Of a stretch of 64,000 nucleotides of DNA, positions 35,166 to 46,493 are shown piece after piece. The stretch lies in contig CALSFV010000288.1 of assembly GCA_943737045.1 (NCBI GenBank), forward strand, positions 310,001-374,000, written 5' to 3'. The translations under genes and the position numbers were made by a program. How positions within the stretch are numbered: position 1 is the first letter of the stretch; every line of letters starts with the position of its first letter. The stretch comes from Parapristionchus giblindavisi. Lineage: Eukaryota > Nematoda > Chromadorea > Rhabditida > Diplogasteridae. The notes beneath the pieces are model-generated. The model was given only the letters and a program-made list of their open reading frames with translations. It was not told the DNA's origin and searched no databases.

Positions 35166-35670
35166 GAAAAAGGAAAACCGTCCCCTTTTACAATTATGTA
35201 AACATTATTATTACGCATGAAAATATATATGATTAGAAGTATGAATAGAGAGAAAATATCTCGAGCATCGATTTTGAAATTCGACACACGTGTTTATTTA
35301 ATTCTCTGTTTTTAATGTATTCCACCTCTCTTCATTATCATTGTTTGTTTTTCATAATGGTGCGTTCATCGGGGACTGGTAACGAGAAATGATGTGTCAG
35401 AATGGGTGGATATGAGCGGCATCGAATGGACAAAATGGTGTCAAATATGCACTTTTGTATCTAACCCGCCTTTTGTCCCTTCGAGACCCCTCACATTCAG
35501 GCATTCATTCTGACTTATCATTTCCATAAACCCCTAAACACAATGTGGCATCTTATCTTTGGTCACTATTTGAAACAATAAGTTATCCTTGAAATGCATA
35601 AATTTATTATAATTACAATCTCGGGAATTGATAAGAATTATCATTATTATTTTTTACAATCTAATACAAT

Positions 35671-38600
35671 CTAGTGTAAGATATGCGAAGCTGAATGTGG
35701 AGTGTGTGTATCGCTTGTCACTAATCTGCTCGAGATGCTCTGCGATGCAGTCTGCTTCTTCCGTTTGAGATATACCACTTGTGGTTTACCGAGAAGATTC
35801 ATGACCTTGTTTGCGATGGTCCTGAAATTATCCAAAACTAACTTTGAAGATATAATTTGGTTTTCATACCGACGATAACTAGGAATCATTGCTAGGAACG
35901 ACCCGTTGTTGGTTATGGCCGTATTAATGAACAGAAATATGAGTGTCACTCGGGCGATCTGAATTTGATTTTTTTTTAAATTAAAACTTAAACATTGTTT
36001 TTTTTTTGTTGTTCATGCACCTTGCATTTGACGTGGCGGCCGAAACACCATAGTTCACATTTTTAGCTGTTTTATATATTTTAATATTTTATATTTAAAG
36101 TGCAAAACTATATTTGTATAATATATCTAGTAATCATTCAATTGATTAAAAATTCTCGATTTTATCACTTACAGAATCAACTTCGGTAGATCCAGTAGCC
36201 CCTAGCTGAAGAGTGGAAAACAATCCACCAAGCGGAAGGGCGAACGTAAATAGAGAACCGAACAGCTGTAACAGAACAGCATTGACCGAAGTCGTTATAT
36301 GTATGAAACCGTGGAAAACCTTATAATATAATACATTCCCTCTATTTTCACAGACACAAAATGCAGTGAGTGTGTACCATCAGAGAACGAGATTCTGATT
36401 ATCTTTTGAGGGTGGTGTGGGGGGATGTACGTAGTAGTTTTACAACAGATGCCATAAAGTAGCCGTTCCCATTGCTGAGCCGCTTGAAATGATCTTTCGC
36501 GGTTCCTTTGAAACAGGAATAGTTCCGTCCCCTTGGCGCCACTCCATAGTTACTCCCGTTAAGAAATCGCCGCCTTTTTCAGACCCGCTAAATTATAGAC
36601 CAATATCGATAACCTCCTTTTTCTGTCGAATATTCGAGCGCATTCTATGTAAATCTATAATTACTCACTGTGAATCGTTAGAAATCTTTCCAGATGAACA
36701 ATACGGTTTTAGACAAAAAAGATCGCGTGAAATGCAGATGCTGGAAGTATTAGAACATTGGACTTCCTCTATAAGTGAGGGCAAACCTGTTGATGTTATT
36801 TATTTTGACTTTGCAAAAGCCTTTGACCGAGTGTCCCACCCCAAATTAATTCTGAAACTTGGCAGCATTGGACTATCTGATAGAACTATTGAATGGATTT
36901 CTTCCTATCTGAGAAGTCGTACCTTCCAGGTTAGAGTAAGAGAAAAATTGTCCCATTCCCAAAATGTGACTAGTGGAGTTCCCCAGGGGTCTGTCTTGGG
37001 CCCACTTTTATTCCTAATATATACATCTGAAATCCCTGGTATTGTTCAACATAATGGTGTATTTGCGAGAATGTACGCGGATGACATTAAAATCTATCGT
37101 TCATTCGAAATTGGAGATGCCCCTACTCATTTGCAACCAGCAATTGATTCAATAGCAAAATGGTCTCTGGATTGGCAACTGCCATTGGCGGAGCATAAGT
37201 GTAGCTCACTTCATTTAGGTAGAGCAAATCCTATGAGAAAATACAACATTGGGACCATAAACCTTGAACAGAAAGAAATGGTCAGGGATCTTGGTTTCAT
37301 CATTCAGAAAACTCTAACCTTTTCGAACCACAGCAGGCTAACGGCATCAAAAGCCAAATCCGCTTGCCACATAATCCTTAGAGCATTACTCACCAAGAAC
37401 GTGACTGTACTGTTAAAAACGTACTCAATCTATATCAGACCAATTCTAGAAAGTGCTTCAATAGTCTTCAATCCATATCAGATAGGAGATAAAAAGATCT
37501 TAGAAAGGGTCCAAAACTATTTTACCAGACGAATATTCATGCGTTGTTTCAATGCCACATGGGACTCAATGCCCTCAAGCATGCAAAGGAATAAACAACT
37601 AAATCTAGATACCCTTGAAACACGAAGAGAAGAAATCGATATCAAATCAGCTATGAAACTTATCAGAGGAAAATATAAAATCTCTAATCGAAAACCACAT
37701 TACTTTTGCACTTATACAACTCATAATGGTCTCAATTTTAATAATCCAGGCTCACGCTTTCACTACAGGCATAATAGCTTCTTTCCTAGAGCGGCAAGGC
37801 TTCTTGTTCGACCTAAAAATTACCTTTAGTTTCCCTGAGTGAAAATTGATTGAAATGATCTCCCTATTCGCCATTTTAATTCAATTTCGACAGTTCTTGT
37901 GTTCACCAAAAAAATCATCTCAACGATCTCTATCTGTTCGTCTCATTCATTCACACATTTTATATTATTTATTATTTTCTGTACCGTGTTTCCTTGAAAA
38001 CGCATAAATATTATTATTATTATTATGATTATTATACACAGAGAAAAAAGTGTAACGAAAACACTTTTTGCGAAAAAAATAACACAAAAAGTGTTAAATA
38101 TAACACGTCACAAGTCTTATGTGCCGTGGGTTATGCACTGTTACATTTACCTTACGTGCCTACGCCGTAACCCCCTCCGCCGCGTCGGACACGCGACGGA
38201 GGGGGTTACGGCGTAGGCGCGTAAGGTAAATGTAACAGTGCATTACACTTTTTTCTCTCTGTGAAGATGGTACCTGAATGGAAAGAATCTTGGCTCCCCT
38301 ATCAGCCAAAGCTTTCGCTTGTTCACTGATCATTCGAGTGTCCCTAAACATACACTTCATTCATTGGATATATATGCAAATTATATATGAGTAATGCTTG
38401 TGCACAACAGAAAAAAAATCTTGTAAAACATTTCAAAAGCACAATATTCAGAATAGAGTGTAGTGTGGCAATGTTTTCCGTGTATCAACTAAATATTTAA
38501 ATATAGTTTTCGAGAGACTGGCTCCTCTGCATACCTTTTCAAGGAAAATATATTGGACGAAAGCATAAGTATGAAAGCGAGAGCTCCGTAAAATCCGGTC

Positions 38601-40017
38601 GCAGTCAATAAATAGAGCTCTGATTAAGGATTAAGTTTAATATGAACACGTCTCGTAGCTTATACCGTAGTTGAATGTGTTCAAGTCACCCACGCGCCCG
38701 AATAGCAACACTCCCGGCGCATCGGAAAGCCAATCTAGATCCAGATCCTGAAGTATTCCAATCTCTTCCTCATTCAAAACAATCCGAGATCGCCACATCG
38801 ACCGTCCATTAACTGTTGTTTTATGAACTTTTTGATATAACGTTAAATGAATAAATAAATAAGCAATTATGTAGACAATTATAGGCATTTGTCGTGTTTG
38901 AAATGCCTGGCTTTAGGTCAATTTCATCACAGTTATATCTGGCCCGATCGAATCTCTCTAAATTATTTCAAGCATACCTTCAAAGTTCGAGACTTCGTCT
39001 CAGGATGTTCATCCTTCATAAATACAGCCATTCCATAAAGATTACTGTAATACAGTGTAACAGTGATGGCCAGAATCACTGATTTGCCTCTGTTAATGAA
39101 GTATTCTTTAAAATCTTTACAACAGATAGACTACCTCCATGTAAACTTGATCTTAGAGTCATCTTGCAAACTCTGCTGGAGTCGCATGAAAACTTGAATC
39201 GCACATAGTAGCCCATTGTTAACAGAGTGGAGTGTGAGGAGGACCTATGTAACATACTCTATCAAGGTATTGAACTTATTTTTGATACAGAAACTATAGA
39301 TACAATAGCAGAAAACACTACTCACAGAAAATGCACTTAAATTTATAATTTCTTCTTTTTAATTTTCCTAAAAATATTAATTATCTGCGAAAAATCCTGT
39401 TGAAAAGTAAGAAATTCAATTTCGGATGTTCTGTTCTAAGCAGTCAATTTCTTAGAACAGAACAATCTTGTGAGAAACTTTTCTGTGAGTATTGCGTCAT
39501 GCCCTTTGTTTTTCATGTTTTGTTTAAGTTCTCCGACGTTTAGGGGTGGTCAGTTTTTAAGTCGACGAAAAAAGTCTGACCAGTATTAAGGAACCATCTA
39601 TTGCACATCTTCCAACTGTGAAATAATGTAAAATTACCATCGAGATATGACATCCATGCTCGATTCTAGCGATAACTCCATGGCACACAAATATCGGCAT
39701 CGGGGTAAGCGTATAGAAATTGTAAAACGCATAGTTGTGAATGTCCGAAATGAGCAAATTAGACTGAAAAAAAATAGTTTCGCCCCGCCTTGCGCAGCGA
39801 ACTTACTTGAACAAGCAGCATGATGTGTTTAAAAGCTTTGCCGTACATTGGACTGTGGTAGAGCAGTAACCATATGATTATAAAATCGACCAACAGCGCT
39901 AATGGTCCGTAGATGTAACAATAGTACTTAATGAAACTGTAAACAAATATAATATACCATAGTCATAAAATCTGTCCCTTACGGCATGAAATACAGCCGG
40001 TCCAGTGTGTAGTTCAT
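35671..40017 (-). CDS. Nematode 7TM chemoreceptor, copy E, intact (376 aa)
   Basis: Model: complement(join(35671..35958, 36173..36265, 38274..38343, 38535..38619, 38666..38747, 38978..39089, 39135..39244, 39638..39763, 39807..39936, 39983..40017)); 1131 nt, no stop or frameshift, all GT-AG. It starts MNYTLDRLYFMP. TM1 YGPLALLVDFIIIWLLLYH, then SPMYGKAFKHIMLLVQ; TM2 YTLTPMPIFVCHGVIARIEH; TM4 ending YGMAVFMKDEHP; TM5 ATGFYGALAFILML; IL3 DTRMISEQAKALADRG; TM6 FGSLFTFALPLGGL; TM7 FINTAITNNGSFLAMIPSYR. The tail is the longest of the three copies (GKPQVVYLKRKKQ to SHILH). Srh/Sri/Str-like; ligand unknown. Intron 8 (36266-38273) holds a non-LTR retrotransposon in the opposite orientation and a hairpin MITE. 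A long upstream frame ending FNELHTG is out of phase with exon 2; the conserved ATG lies within it. Confidence 0.85.
36438..37829 (+). CDS. Non-LTR reverse transcriptase, 5'-truncated
   Basis: The frame is open from 36438 (after TAG at 36435) to TAG at 37829. It encodes the RT domain of a CR1/Jockey-type LINE: LNYRPISITS, then FDFAKAFDRVSHPKL, SGVPQGSVLGPLLFLIY and the catalytic MYADDIKIY, followed by the thumb and a C-terminal region (YIRPILESASIVFNP, FTRRIFMRC). The endonuclease and any ORF1 are missing, as is usual after incomplete target-primed reverse transcription. The RT frame itself has no stop or frameshift, suggesting a young insertion. It sits in intron 8 of receptor E on the opposite strand. 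Confidence 0.9.
   Translation, partial: FYNRCHKVAVPIAEPLEMIFRGSFETGIVPSPWRHSIVTPVKKSPPFSDPLNYRPISITSFFCRIFERILCKSIITHCESLEIFPDEQYGFRQKRSREMQMLEVLEHWTSSISEGKPVDVIYFDFAKAFDRVSHPKLILKLGSIGLSDRTIEWISSYLRSRTFQVRVREKLSHSQNVTSGVPQGSVLGPLLFLIYTSEIPGIVQHNGVFARMYADDIKIYRSFEIGDAPTHLQPAIDSIAKWSLDWQLPLAEHKCSSLHLGRANPMRKYNIGTINLEQKEMVRDLGFIIQKTLTFSNHSRLTASKAKSACHIILRALLTKNVTVLLKTYSIYIRPILESASIVFNPYQIGDKKILERVQNYFTRRIFMRCFNATWDSMPSSMQRNKQLNLDTLETRREEIDIKSAMKLIRGKYKISNRKPHYFCTYTTHNGLNFNNPGSRFHYRHNSFFPRAARLLVRPKNYL
36438..38030 (+). mobile_element. Truncated CR1/Jockey-like LINE with ATT tail
   Basis: RT frame, then about 170 bp of 3' UTR ending GAAAACGCATAAATATTATT and an (ATT)n tail. The short 3' microsatellite instead of poly(A) is typical of CR1-type elements. 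Similar tails at 509, 32400 and 43080 suggest further truncated copies. Confidence 0.8.
38037..38263. mobile_element. Hairpin MITE, CACAGAGAAAAA family
   Basis: The ends are CACAGAGAAAAAAGTGTAA and the complement of TTACACTTTTTTCTCTCTGT. Inside, 38137-38244 is an almost perfect inverted repeat of about 50 bp per arm (TACGCCGTAACCCCCTCCGC and its complement) around CGTCGGACACG. It lies in intron 8 of receptor E beside the LINE tail. Confidence 0.85.
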
Positions 40018-40225
40018 TGAAACCAGTAGACGATAGAAAGATGAAGTAGACGACTGCAGGGAAGACGAAGTAGTAATGGTGTTTTGGATATAACTGCCAC
40101 TTATGATATGATATGTCTGCCTTATACCGTGTTACAACTAGATGAACTTTCTCTCGATATCTAATACTAATTGTAGATCTGTGATGTTTCAAAAACCAAA
40201 TGTGCAAAAGAAAATTTCACTAGAG

Positions 40226-40345
40226 AAAGCAGCTGCGCACCTTTAACGGCATCATCGCTCCAGACCAATTTGTTCGCATGAAAAGCATTACGATAATTAT
40301 GGTCGTTATAGGACATGCGACATCTGGTAACCATATATTAAATGT
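40226..40345 (-). pseudogene. Membrane-protein exon fragment, copy 1
   Basis: The minus strand reads FTFNIWLPDVACPITTIIIV then MLFMRTNWSGAMMPLK, followed by GTGCGC, which could be a donor. It looks like a TM segment, but it is not needed for the seven TMs of receptor E just downstream. A second, damaged copy lies at 40615-40740. Possibly a remnant of another receptor-type gene. Confidence 0.35.
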
Positions 40346-40614
40346 GAAGCATATTATGAAAAAGCAAGCAAATGTATCCTATTAATATAACTTGACAATA
40401 AAACAAGCTTTATGAAATAGTTAAGGCCCTGCTGCTTAGGCCAAGAGTTCTAGACAGCGGAACACAACTTAGTGGTGTTGGTGATCTGCAGTAGAACCAG
40501 CAATGAGTATTGTAATCAAAAACTTTTATATAAAAGTTAAAGTATGTGTCTAATACATGCTCATATCAACTAATCTTCTGCGAGAGAGTGGGCCTAAGAA
40601 AATACCCTGCAGAA

Positions 40615-40740
40615 AGCAGCTGTTCTCCATTAAAGGCATCATCGCTCCAGACGATTTGTTCGCCTGAAAAGCATTACGATAACTATGGTCGTCATATGAC
40701 ATCGGGCATCTGGCAGCCATAAAGGTTACTTCGAGAAAAT
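40615..40740 (-). pseudogene. Membrane-protein exon fragment, copy 2 (frameshifted)
   Basis: About 80% similar by eye to 40226-40345 over roughly 120 bp. A one-base deletion (AAATCGTCTGG against AAATTGGTCTGG) breaks the frame, and a stop follows. Confidence 0.4.
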
Positions 40741-41309
40741 CATACATAAGGGGGGGAGGCCAATCCGAAGTCAAGTACTCATACTTAACCATAATGGGAC
40801 CAGAAATCTTACTAGTTATTAAGATTCTGCAAGAAGTTTTAGGTCATAATTGTTAATGGTTAGAGTCTTTCATGTGTCACATAGTGAGTATGCTATTTGT
40901 GCTTTATATTACAAGCTGTCACTAGCTTATAATGTCTTCTTTCTTCTTCGACTTCGTATTCAATATCTAGAATCTCTAGAGCTAAAGCTAGAGCTAAAGC
41001 AATCGCTATCGACCGTAATTCAGAAATTTGGCGGTAGACTTCGGCCACTATCAATAAAGAGCAATCGTAAAAAAACCGCATTTCTGCCAGGCCTGCCAAA
41101 CCTTTTATTACCAATTACAAGGAAGCGAATGACAAATAACAAGACAAGAAGATAGGAAAGTTAGCAAGGAAAAAACAGACGAATATTTCCAGATAATATG
41201 AGGTTACGAACCTCTAGAGATTCAAAGAAACGCAGGGAAATATACCCACTACAATCGACGCCGAGGCTGCACAATATGTAATTACTGGAAGAGAAGGTGG
41301 ACATTTGGT

Positions 41310-41323
41310 GGGGGGGGGGGGGG
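41310..41323 (+). repeat. Run of 14 G
   Basis: Uninterrupted G tract followed by TGGTGG. Prone to length error. Confidence 0.9.
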
Positions 41324-41559
41324 TGGTGGAACATATCATAGCATAACATAGCATAATTTAATCGGCGCAATTATGCGACTCCGTGGACTGTATAGCCGAT
41401 GTAATATTTAATTTGAAAATGTAAATTAACTAGCGATATGTTCTAGATAGGCGCAATTATACTAACTCGGTTTGATAATACTAATGTCAGGAAAAAAACA
41501 ATTATTATTAAACCAGTGTCTCTTTCTACCACTCTCACTAATCCATACTCTCTCATTCT

Positions 41560-41735
41560 GTCTACACTCTCTGACATTACAACACTCCCCCATGATCAAA
41601 GACATTGACATTGAATCAACTTTATCAGCTTTAATGGGTGTCTCGTAGTTGGATTGCCATGAAGCTTCTCCATTCCGAACGATCAAAACTGATCTGAATC
41701 TAATATGATCTGAACTGACCAAAGAACAATGATAT
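41560..41735 (-). pseudogene. Terminal-exon fragment of the single-TM Thr-rich family
   Basis: The minus strand reads RNGEASWQSNYETPIKADKV then DSMSMSLI. This parallels the candidate last exon of the member at 49.3-51.4 kb (STNGARSGYYEMYNSIAV, QSMSMPISL). A TATTAG or ATTCAG acceptor precedes it. It may belong to the broken member at 44 kb. Confidence 0.35.
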
Positions 41736-42476
41736 AATTGCATGTGATCATATCGGATGCTTGTAGTCTTCTTTGAAGAAGACTTACAAATAACGAACAA
41801 ATAGACGTGGAGGCAAACAAGAGTCGCTGTATCGATCTCATTTTACCTCTTATCGTTCAGAGTTATGGAAACTTTGTGCACTGTAGGATTGCATTAATCA
41901 TTTTTCATGTACATATGCATTTTTTAAATTTATTTATTCAATCAAAAATATAGTCATAAGGATAATTACCGGAAAAGAGAAAGAGGGAAATGGATTTTCG
42001 GTTTTGGCACGATGGCAGGGACGAATTCGAGAAACTTTAACGATGAGATTGGGAGAGAAAGAAATTGTGAAAAGGGTAACTAACTCTCACTGATAAGTAT
42101 GAAAGACTCATAAATCTAATTTGATATTACTCACTAAAGAGAAGGATTGCTAATCGTGTAATTTCCAATGCATGACTCAACGGTTCTCATATCATTTACT
42201 TCTGTGTTTCAGTATTAAAAACTATTTCGATATCAGGAAAAACATATTTATCTAAAGGTCTAAGGAGCTATTATTATTTCAGCACAATTGAATTGATAAT
42301 GAAAGGTCGTGTGTATGCAAATATAATTAGATGAATATGAAAATTGACCGACCGGTGAGCAAAAAATGAAATAAATAAGATGATGAAAATCACACAAACA
42401 TTTCAAATTAGATAATTTCATCATTATGAACTATGGATTACAATATAAATATGTTAATTTAATATTCTTTTTAAAG

Positions 42477-42717
42477 ATGGAGTCGCGTGATCAAACTGCG
42501 AAGACTTGCTTTCTTCTTGTCAAACAAAAACAACTTCAACGATTAGTGGAGGATGAGACATCGGCGAAGTATAGGAGAAAGATCAAAGATCAATTACAGG
42601 TTTTTGAATTCATTAACATATTCTGAATATAAAGGAATCGGTCTCCAAGAATGATACAACCTCCTTGTCTTTCAGCCATTTCTCTCCCTCATTGAGATCA
42701 TGGCAGTTGATGAATAA
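42477..42717 (+). CDS. Candidate two-exon micro-gene, 54 aa
   Basis: Model: join(42477..42599, 42676..42717). Exon 1 reads MESRDQTAKTCFLLVKQKQL, then QRLVEDETSAKYRRKIKDQL and Q. The 76-bp intron has GTTTTT and TTTCAG. Exon 2 reads PFLSLIEIMAVDE then TAA. Exon 1 is charged, likely helical, and has coding-like codons. TTAAAG immediately before the ATG could instead be an acceptor, which would make this the 3' end of a longer gene. Family not recognised. Confidence 0.4.
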
Positions 42718-42829
42718 GATTTCTCCAATTTTGCTGGAATAGTTGATCTTTGATCTTTGTAAACATATGGAAGCAAGAAATTCAAACGATTGTTATGTGC
42801 CTTTACTTCTAGTAGAGGTCTGTTGTCCC

Positions 42830-43110
42830 TTACGTGGTGCACACCATCCTCTCACACTGATCCCCATGGCGTACACCGTCTACAGAACGCGACATACGCT
42901 ACGAGATTTCGTAAGCCGCGAGTCAATAATACTCTTGATTCATCTATTGCAAATTCGCCCAACCCCGCGGTTTTTCGTAATAATATCAAAGCTGTGATCT
43001 TGACATCGCAGCATTTTCGTCGTTCTTTTTATTTTATTCAATGTTTATTATTTACCGAAAATCATTACGTTCTCTTGTTCAAGAATCGATAAATTATTGT
43101 TATTATTATT
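42830..43110 (+). mobile_element. Probable 3' end of another non-LTR element
   Basis: It ends ATCGATAAATTATTGTTATTATTATT, like the tail of the LINE at 38.0 kb. Upstream is a GC-richer patch (CCCCATGGCGTACACC, GCCCAACCCCGCGG) that may be decayed RT C-terminal or 3' UTR sequence. Confidence 0.35.
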
Positions 43111-43984
43111 ATTTATACCAGAGACTTTAATGCTCAAGGCTAGTCAAGATTCTTTCAACAAACCCTCTCTCAAGTTGCAATCTTCTGTCCATTTTGATGT
43201 CTTATACATAGAGTCTTTGCGATTCAAGTATGTAATTGAATCACACAGATCACGTTTTTTATGAAGCACTCTTGTGACTGCACTTTGAATGAGAGAAGTT
43301 AGAGAGTAACATGATCTCAATATGACTAATCTACAGCGATGTATAGGAACAAGAGGAGTGTGAGTGATCAATGTAGAAATACATAGGTGAGTGTATTCAA
43401 AGATGCTTTCTCATAGTCAGTCAATGCAACATTATTATGTTCAACATAAAATCGTTCAAATTTGTTTTAATTTTTTTTCTATAAATGATAAGGCGTGTCG
43501 TTAATACATTTGGAAACATTTTTTCGGAGAATATTTATAATCAATTTTATCGCTTTATTCAATAAATCAATAATAATAAATTAAATTTCCAATCAGACTT
43601 CTGTCGGCCTTGAGCTTCCGTTTATTCTGATCGGTACATAAGCGCATTCTATCCTCGAGGCTTCATAATGACGACGACGTTGTTGACGTTTCTTCAAATA
43701 AAATTAGACTATTCCATTCTCCACATTTTTCAAACCAAAAAATCTTGAAGAAATTTCGTTTTATAAAATGCTTATAGATAAAAGCAACAAACCATTAGTG
43801 AAGCAATTAGTGAACAGATGAGGAGAAGTTTCAGAGAGATGATAATAATAATGAAGACGATAGAAATCATTCCGCCCGATTGTCCTTCAAAGTTTATTTT
43901 TAAACTTCTTCAACAGAGATGCAACTAAACGGATATAATGGAATGACTCACTAGACCTGTCAATTCAGCAGTTTTTCAGAGGGA
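43111..43984. other. Intergenic, nothing recognised
   Basis: AT-rich with short open frames only. No TIR pair or RNA gene seen. Confidence 0.4.
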
Positions 43985-44773
43985 TTAACAATAAAACGTT
44001 GTAGGCGTGGTGAGGATTACTGTAGCTATTGGTGCGGTGGGTGAGGGTGAGGCACCGTAATCGTCCGCCTTTCTGGGCTACCTTCACGCAGTCTTTTGAA
44101 AGCCCTTTTCACCCTAATATAGTCCAAATAAAGTACAGCCCGGTCTTGTTTTGTACACATTTTGCGCTGCGCTCCGCTGCGGGGCGCATTTGGACGCATC
44201 ACTTATTTCCTTTGCGTATGAATATTTTTGAATTCTCAAAGTCTCAATCATGAGTTTCCGTGATAAAAGTTCTTTTAATGACTAAAGAAACTGAAAAAAA
44301 AATTTATTAATGAGAAAAACAATTAAACGGCAAATCACACTGGTCCGAAAATGATGGGCACTGTAAATTTTCAAAAATATCTTACGGCGATCGTGCAATC
44401 GATACGCAATATTACAGTATACCTCTCCAGTAAATTAATAGTCATCATTTTCGGACCAGTGTGATTTGCCTTTTAATTGTTTTTCTCATTAATAAAAATT
44501 TTGTTTCAGTTTCTTTAGTCATTAAAAGAACTTTTTATCACGGAAACTCATGATTAAGACTTTGAGAATTCAAAAATATTCATACGCAAAGGAAATAACT
44601 GATGCGTCCAAACGTGCCCCGCAGCGGAGCGCAGCGCAGAATGTGTACAAAACACGACCGGGCTGTACTGTATTACAAAAAAAAGAAAATTCAAAGTAAA
44701 ACTGACAATGAAATATAGCAAAACTATTTTTTTCGTTCCTTCTTCAATTTTATTCGCAACATCGGTTAAACAT
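43985..44773 (-). pseudogene. Broken member of the single-TM Thr-rich family, split by a MITE
   Basis: Exon 1 remnant at 44725-44773: GATGTTGCGAATAAAATTGA matches the MGWLTNVANKIE exon at 51.4 kb, but the start reads ATGTTTAACC and frames are lost. Exon 2 remnant at about 43995-44118 (minus) carries GCGTGAAGGTAGCCC and GTAATCCTCACCACGCCTAC, matching exon 2 at 51.2 kb. A 534-bp MITE (44134-44667) lies between them. Confidence 0.65.
44134..44667. mobile_element. TA-flanked palindromic MITE, 534 bp
   Basis: The ends are TACAGCCCGGTCTTGTTTTG and the complement of AAAACACGACCGGGCTGTA, bordered by TA. The arms are about 230 bp each (to CACTGGTCCGAAAATGATG) around an 80-bp core. Tc1/mariner-like termini, no transposase. 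Confidence 0.9.
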
Positions 44774-45222
44774 AAAGGGTAAATTGAATGAAAGGAAAAA
44801 GAAAGACTGAATAGCGCGTTAGAGTAAAGTGATAGGATGTCAGATAGCTAATTATAAGGGTGTCGTAAAAGGAGATTTACTAATCTATATATACTTGACG
44901 CGTATGCACATTTAGACAATTTAGTAAGCATATTTTCACGATTCCCTTTACTCGCTCATTTCTTATCACTCTACACTAACTCGGTATTACTAATTCCCGC
45001 CACAATGGGTTTCATTAATGTTCCGATTTAAACCGCAGACTTGATTAAAAACTATGGTATAAGGTTAATTTTGATTTACATTTTCTTAATTACGTTTGAG
45101 TCTTATAAAATTTTTTCAATGGGAATTTTAGTTCATTTGAGAACAACAATATTATAGAAACGCATATTAAGGTCAGTATTTTTTTGTTGTTAAATTGTCC
45201 GCAATCTTGGATTCCTTTTTAG

Positions 45223-45842
45223 GATCATACCAGAAATTTATGATTTTTCGGAATTTTTTTGGGATGGACGCCAGAGTTTCTTTCATTGCCTTTTTGATTA
45301 TTCTGACGTTTCGTTATAATAGAGATTTAATGATGCAATTGTTAAAAATAAATCTTTCCGCAGACTGTACGCTATTTGCTCCGCATATGCATCGTTATAT
45401 GTTCTCGAGCGAAGGCAATATAAAAACAGGGTACCGGAAAGGATCAAATATATGTTTATTGATAACAATTACTTTAATCAATCAATAAATTAGTAATCGC
45501 ACTCGTTTGTCTCTCTCTTTGCGTTATCCATTGAGATTTATCATGATTCTTTCACTCTTTTTTCTCGTATTTATGATTTTTCCGAAGAAAATTCGTCATA
45601 TCGTCCAATCTCTGCTGGAACTAATCCAAGTTCTGGAGAGTATTCTGAAAGTTCAAAGATCAATTTTTTATTCAACAAGAGCAAAGAGAATAGCTGGACT
45701 GGCCATTTTCGAATTCTCAGACGCTTTCATACATGAATCTTTCACGAGAATAGACTTCTGTTACGACCTCTTCTCTGCTATTCTAGGATCATACTGCACC
45801 CCGAATCATGAAACCCTTGCGAGAGAAAAAAACAATAGTTAA
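45223..45842 (+). pseudogene. Fragments of the single-TM family on the plus strand
   Basis: After TTTTTAG, 45223-45322 aligns with the TM exon at 50.9 kb (GATTATTCTGACGTTTC shared) but is frameshifted. 45311-45460 is an inverted copy of 49010-49145. 45600-45660 in another frame reads AGTNPSSGEYSESSK, reminiscent of the last-exon motif STNGARSGYYE. The 111-aa open frame at 45507 overlaps this and is probably not a gene. Confidence 0.4.
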
Positions 45843-46493
45843 TATAAATTAATGGTAAAATATCTTTTACATCAAAAAATTTGTTATTATTCAATATCGA
45901 TACTAATCGTGTCATTAACTATTTCCAATGCATGACTCAATGATTCTCGTATGATGTGCTTCTACGTTTCTGTCGTGAAGAAACATATTTATTTATCTAA
46001 CTGTCTAAGTAGTTTTATCGTAAGTGCAGAATTGAATAGATAGTGTCAGCAGACACTGCAAGTACAGGCCTACAGGGTGCAGGTACTACAGGTACTACAG
46101 TACTACAGGGTACTACAGGGTGTACTACAGGGTGCAGTTCAGGGTCATGAGATTACTGTAGTGTCCAAAAGTTACGTAAATAAATCGAGTATGGAGTGTG
46201 TAAAACGAGGAGAGTTTTCTATGTATTTTTAAAAATTTATTTTCGTCGTTTTTATACAGATCATTAAATCAACATTGGAGAATTGACTTGATGATATTGA
46301 GGCTTTGGCGATGTATTCCGAATCGAACCCCTTGTAAAGTATACTCCGTGATCGCTACAGTATCGTCTATTTGGTGAACCTATAATACGATAATCCATTA
46401 TTAACAATATTTAATACGAATACGAATAACAACATCTTTAATTTGTTGCTTTCTTAATCATTTTTAACAAGTGCGTAATTATTTCTATATATT

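Noticed and set aside
39983..40207. Long upstream frame of receptor E (ending FNELHTGPAVFHA) as the true N-terminus
   Set aside because: It ends in the wrong phase for exon 2. The nested ATG giving MNYTLDRLYFMP fits phase in copies A, D and E, while the long frame has stops in A and D.
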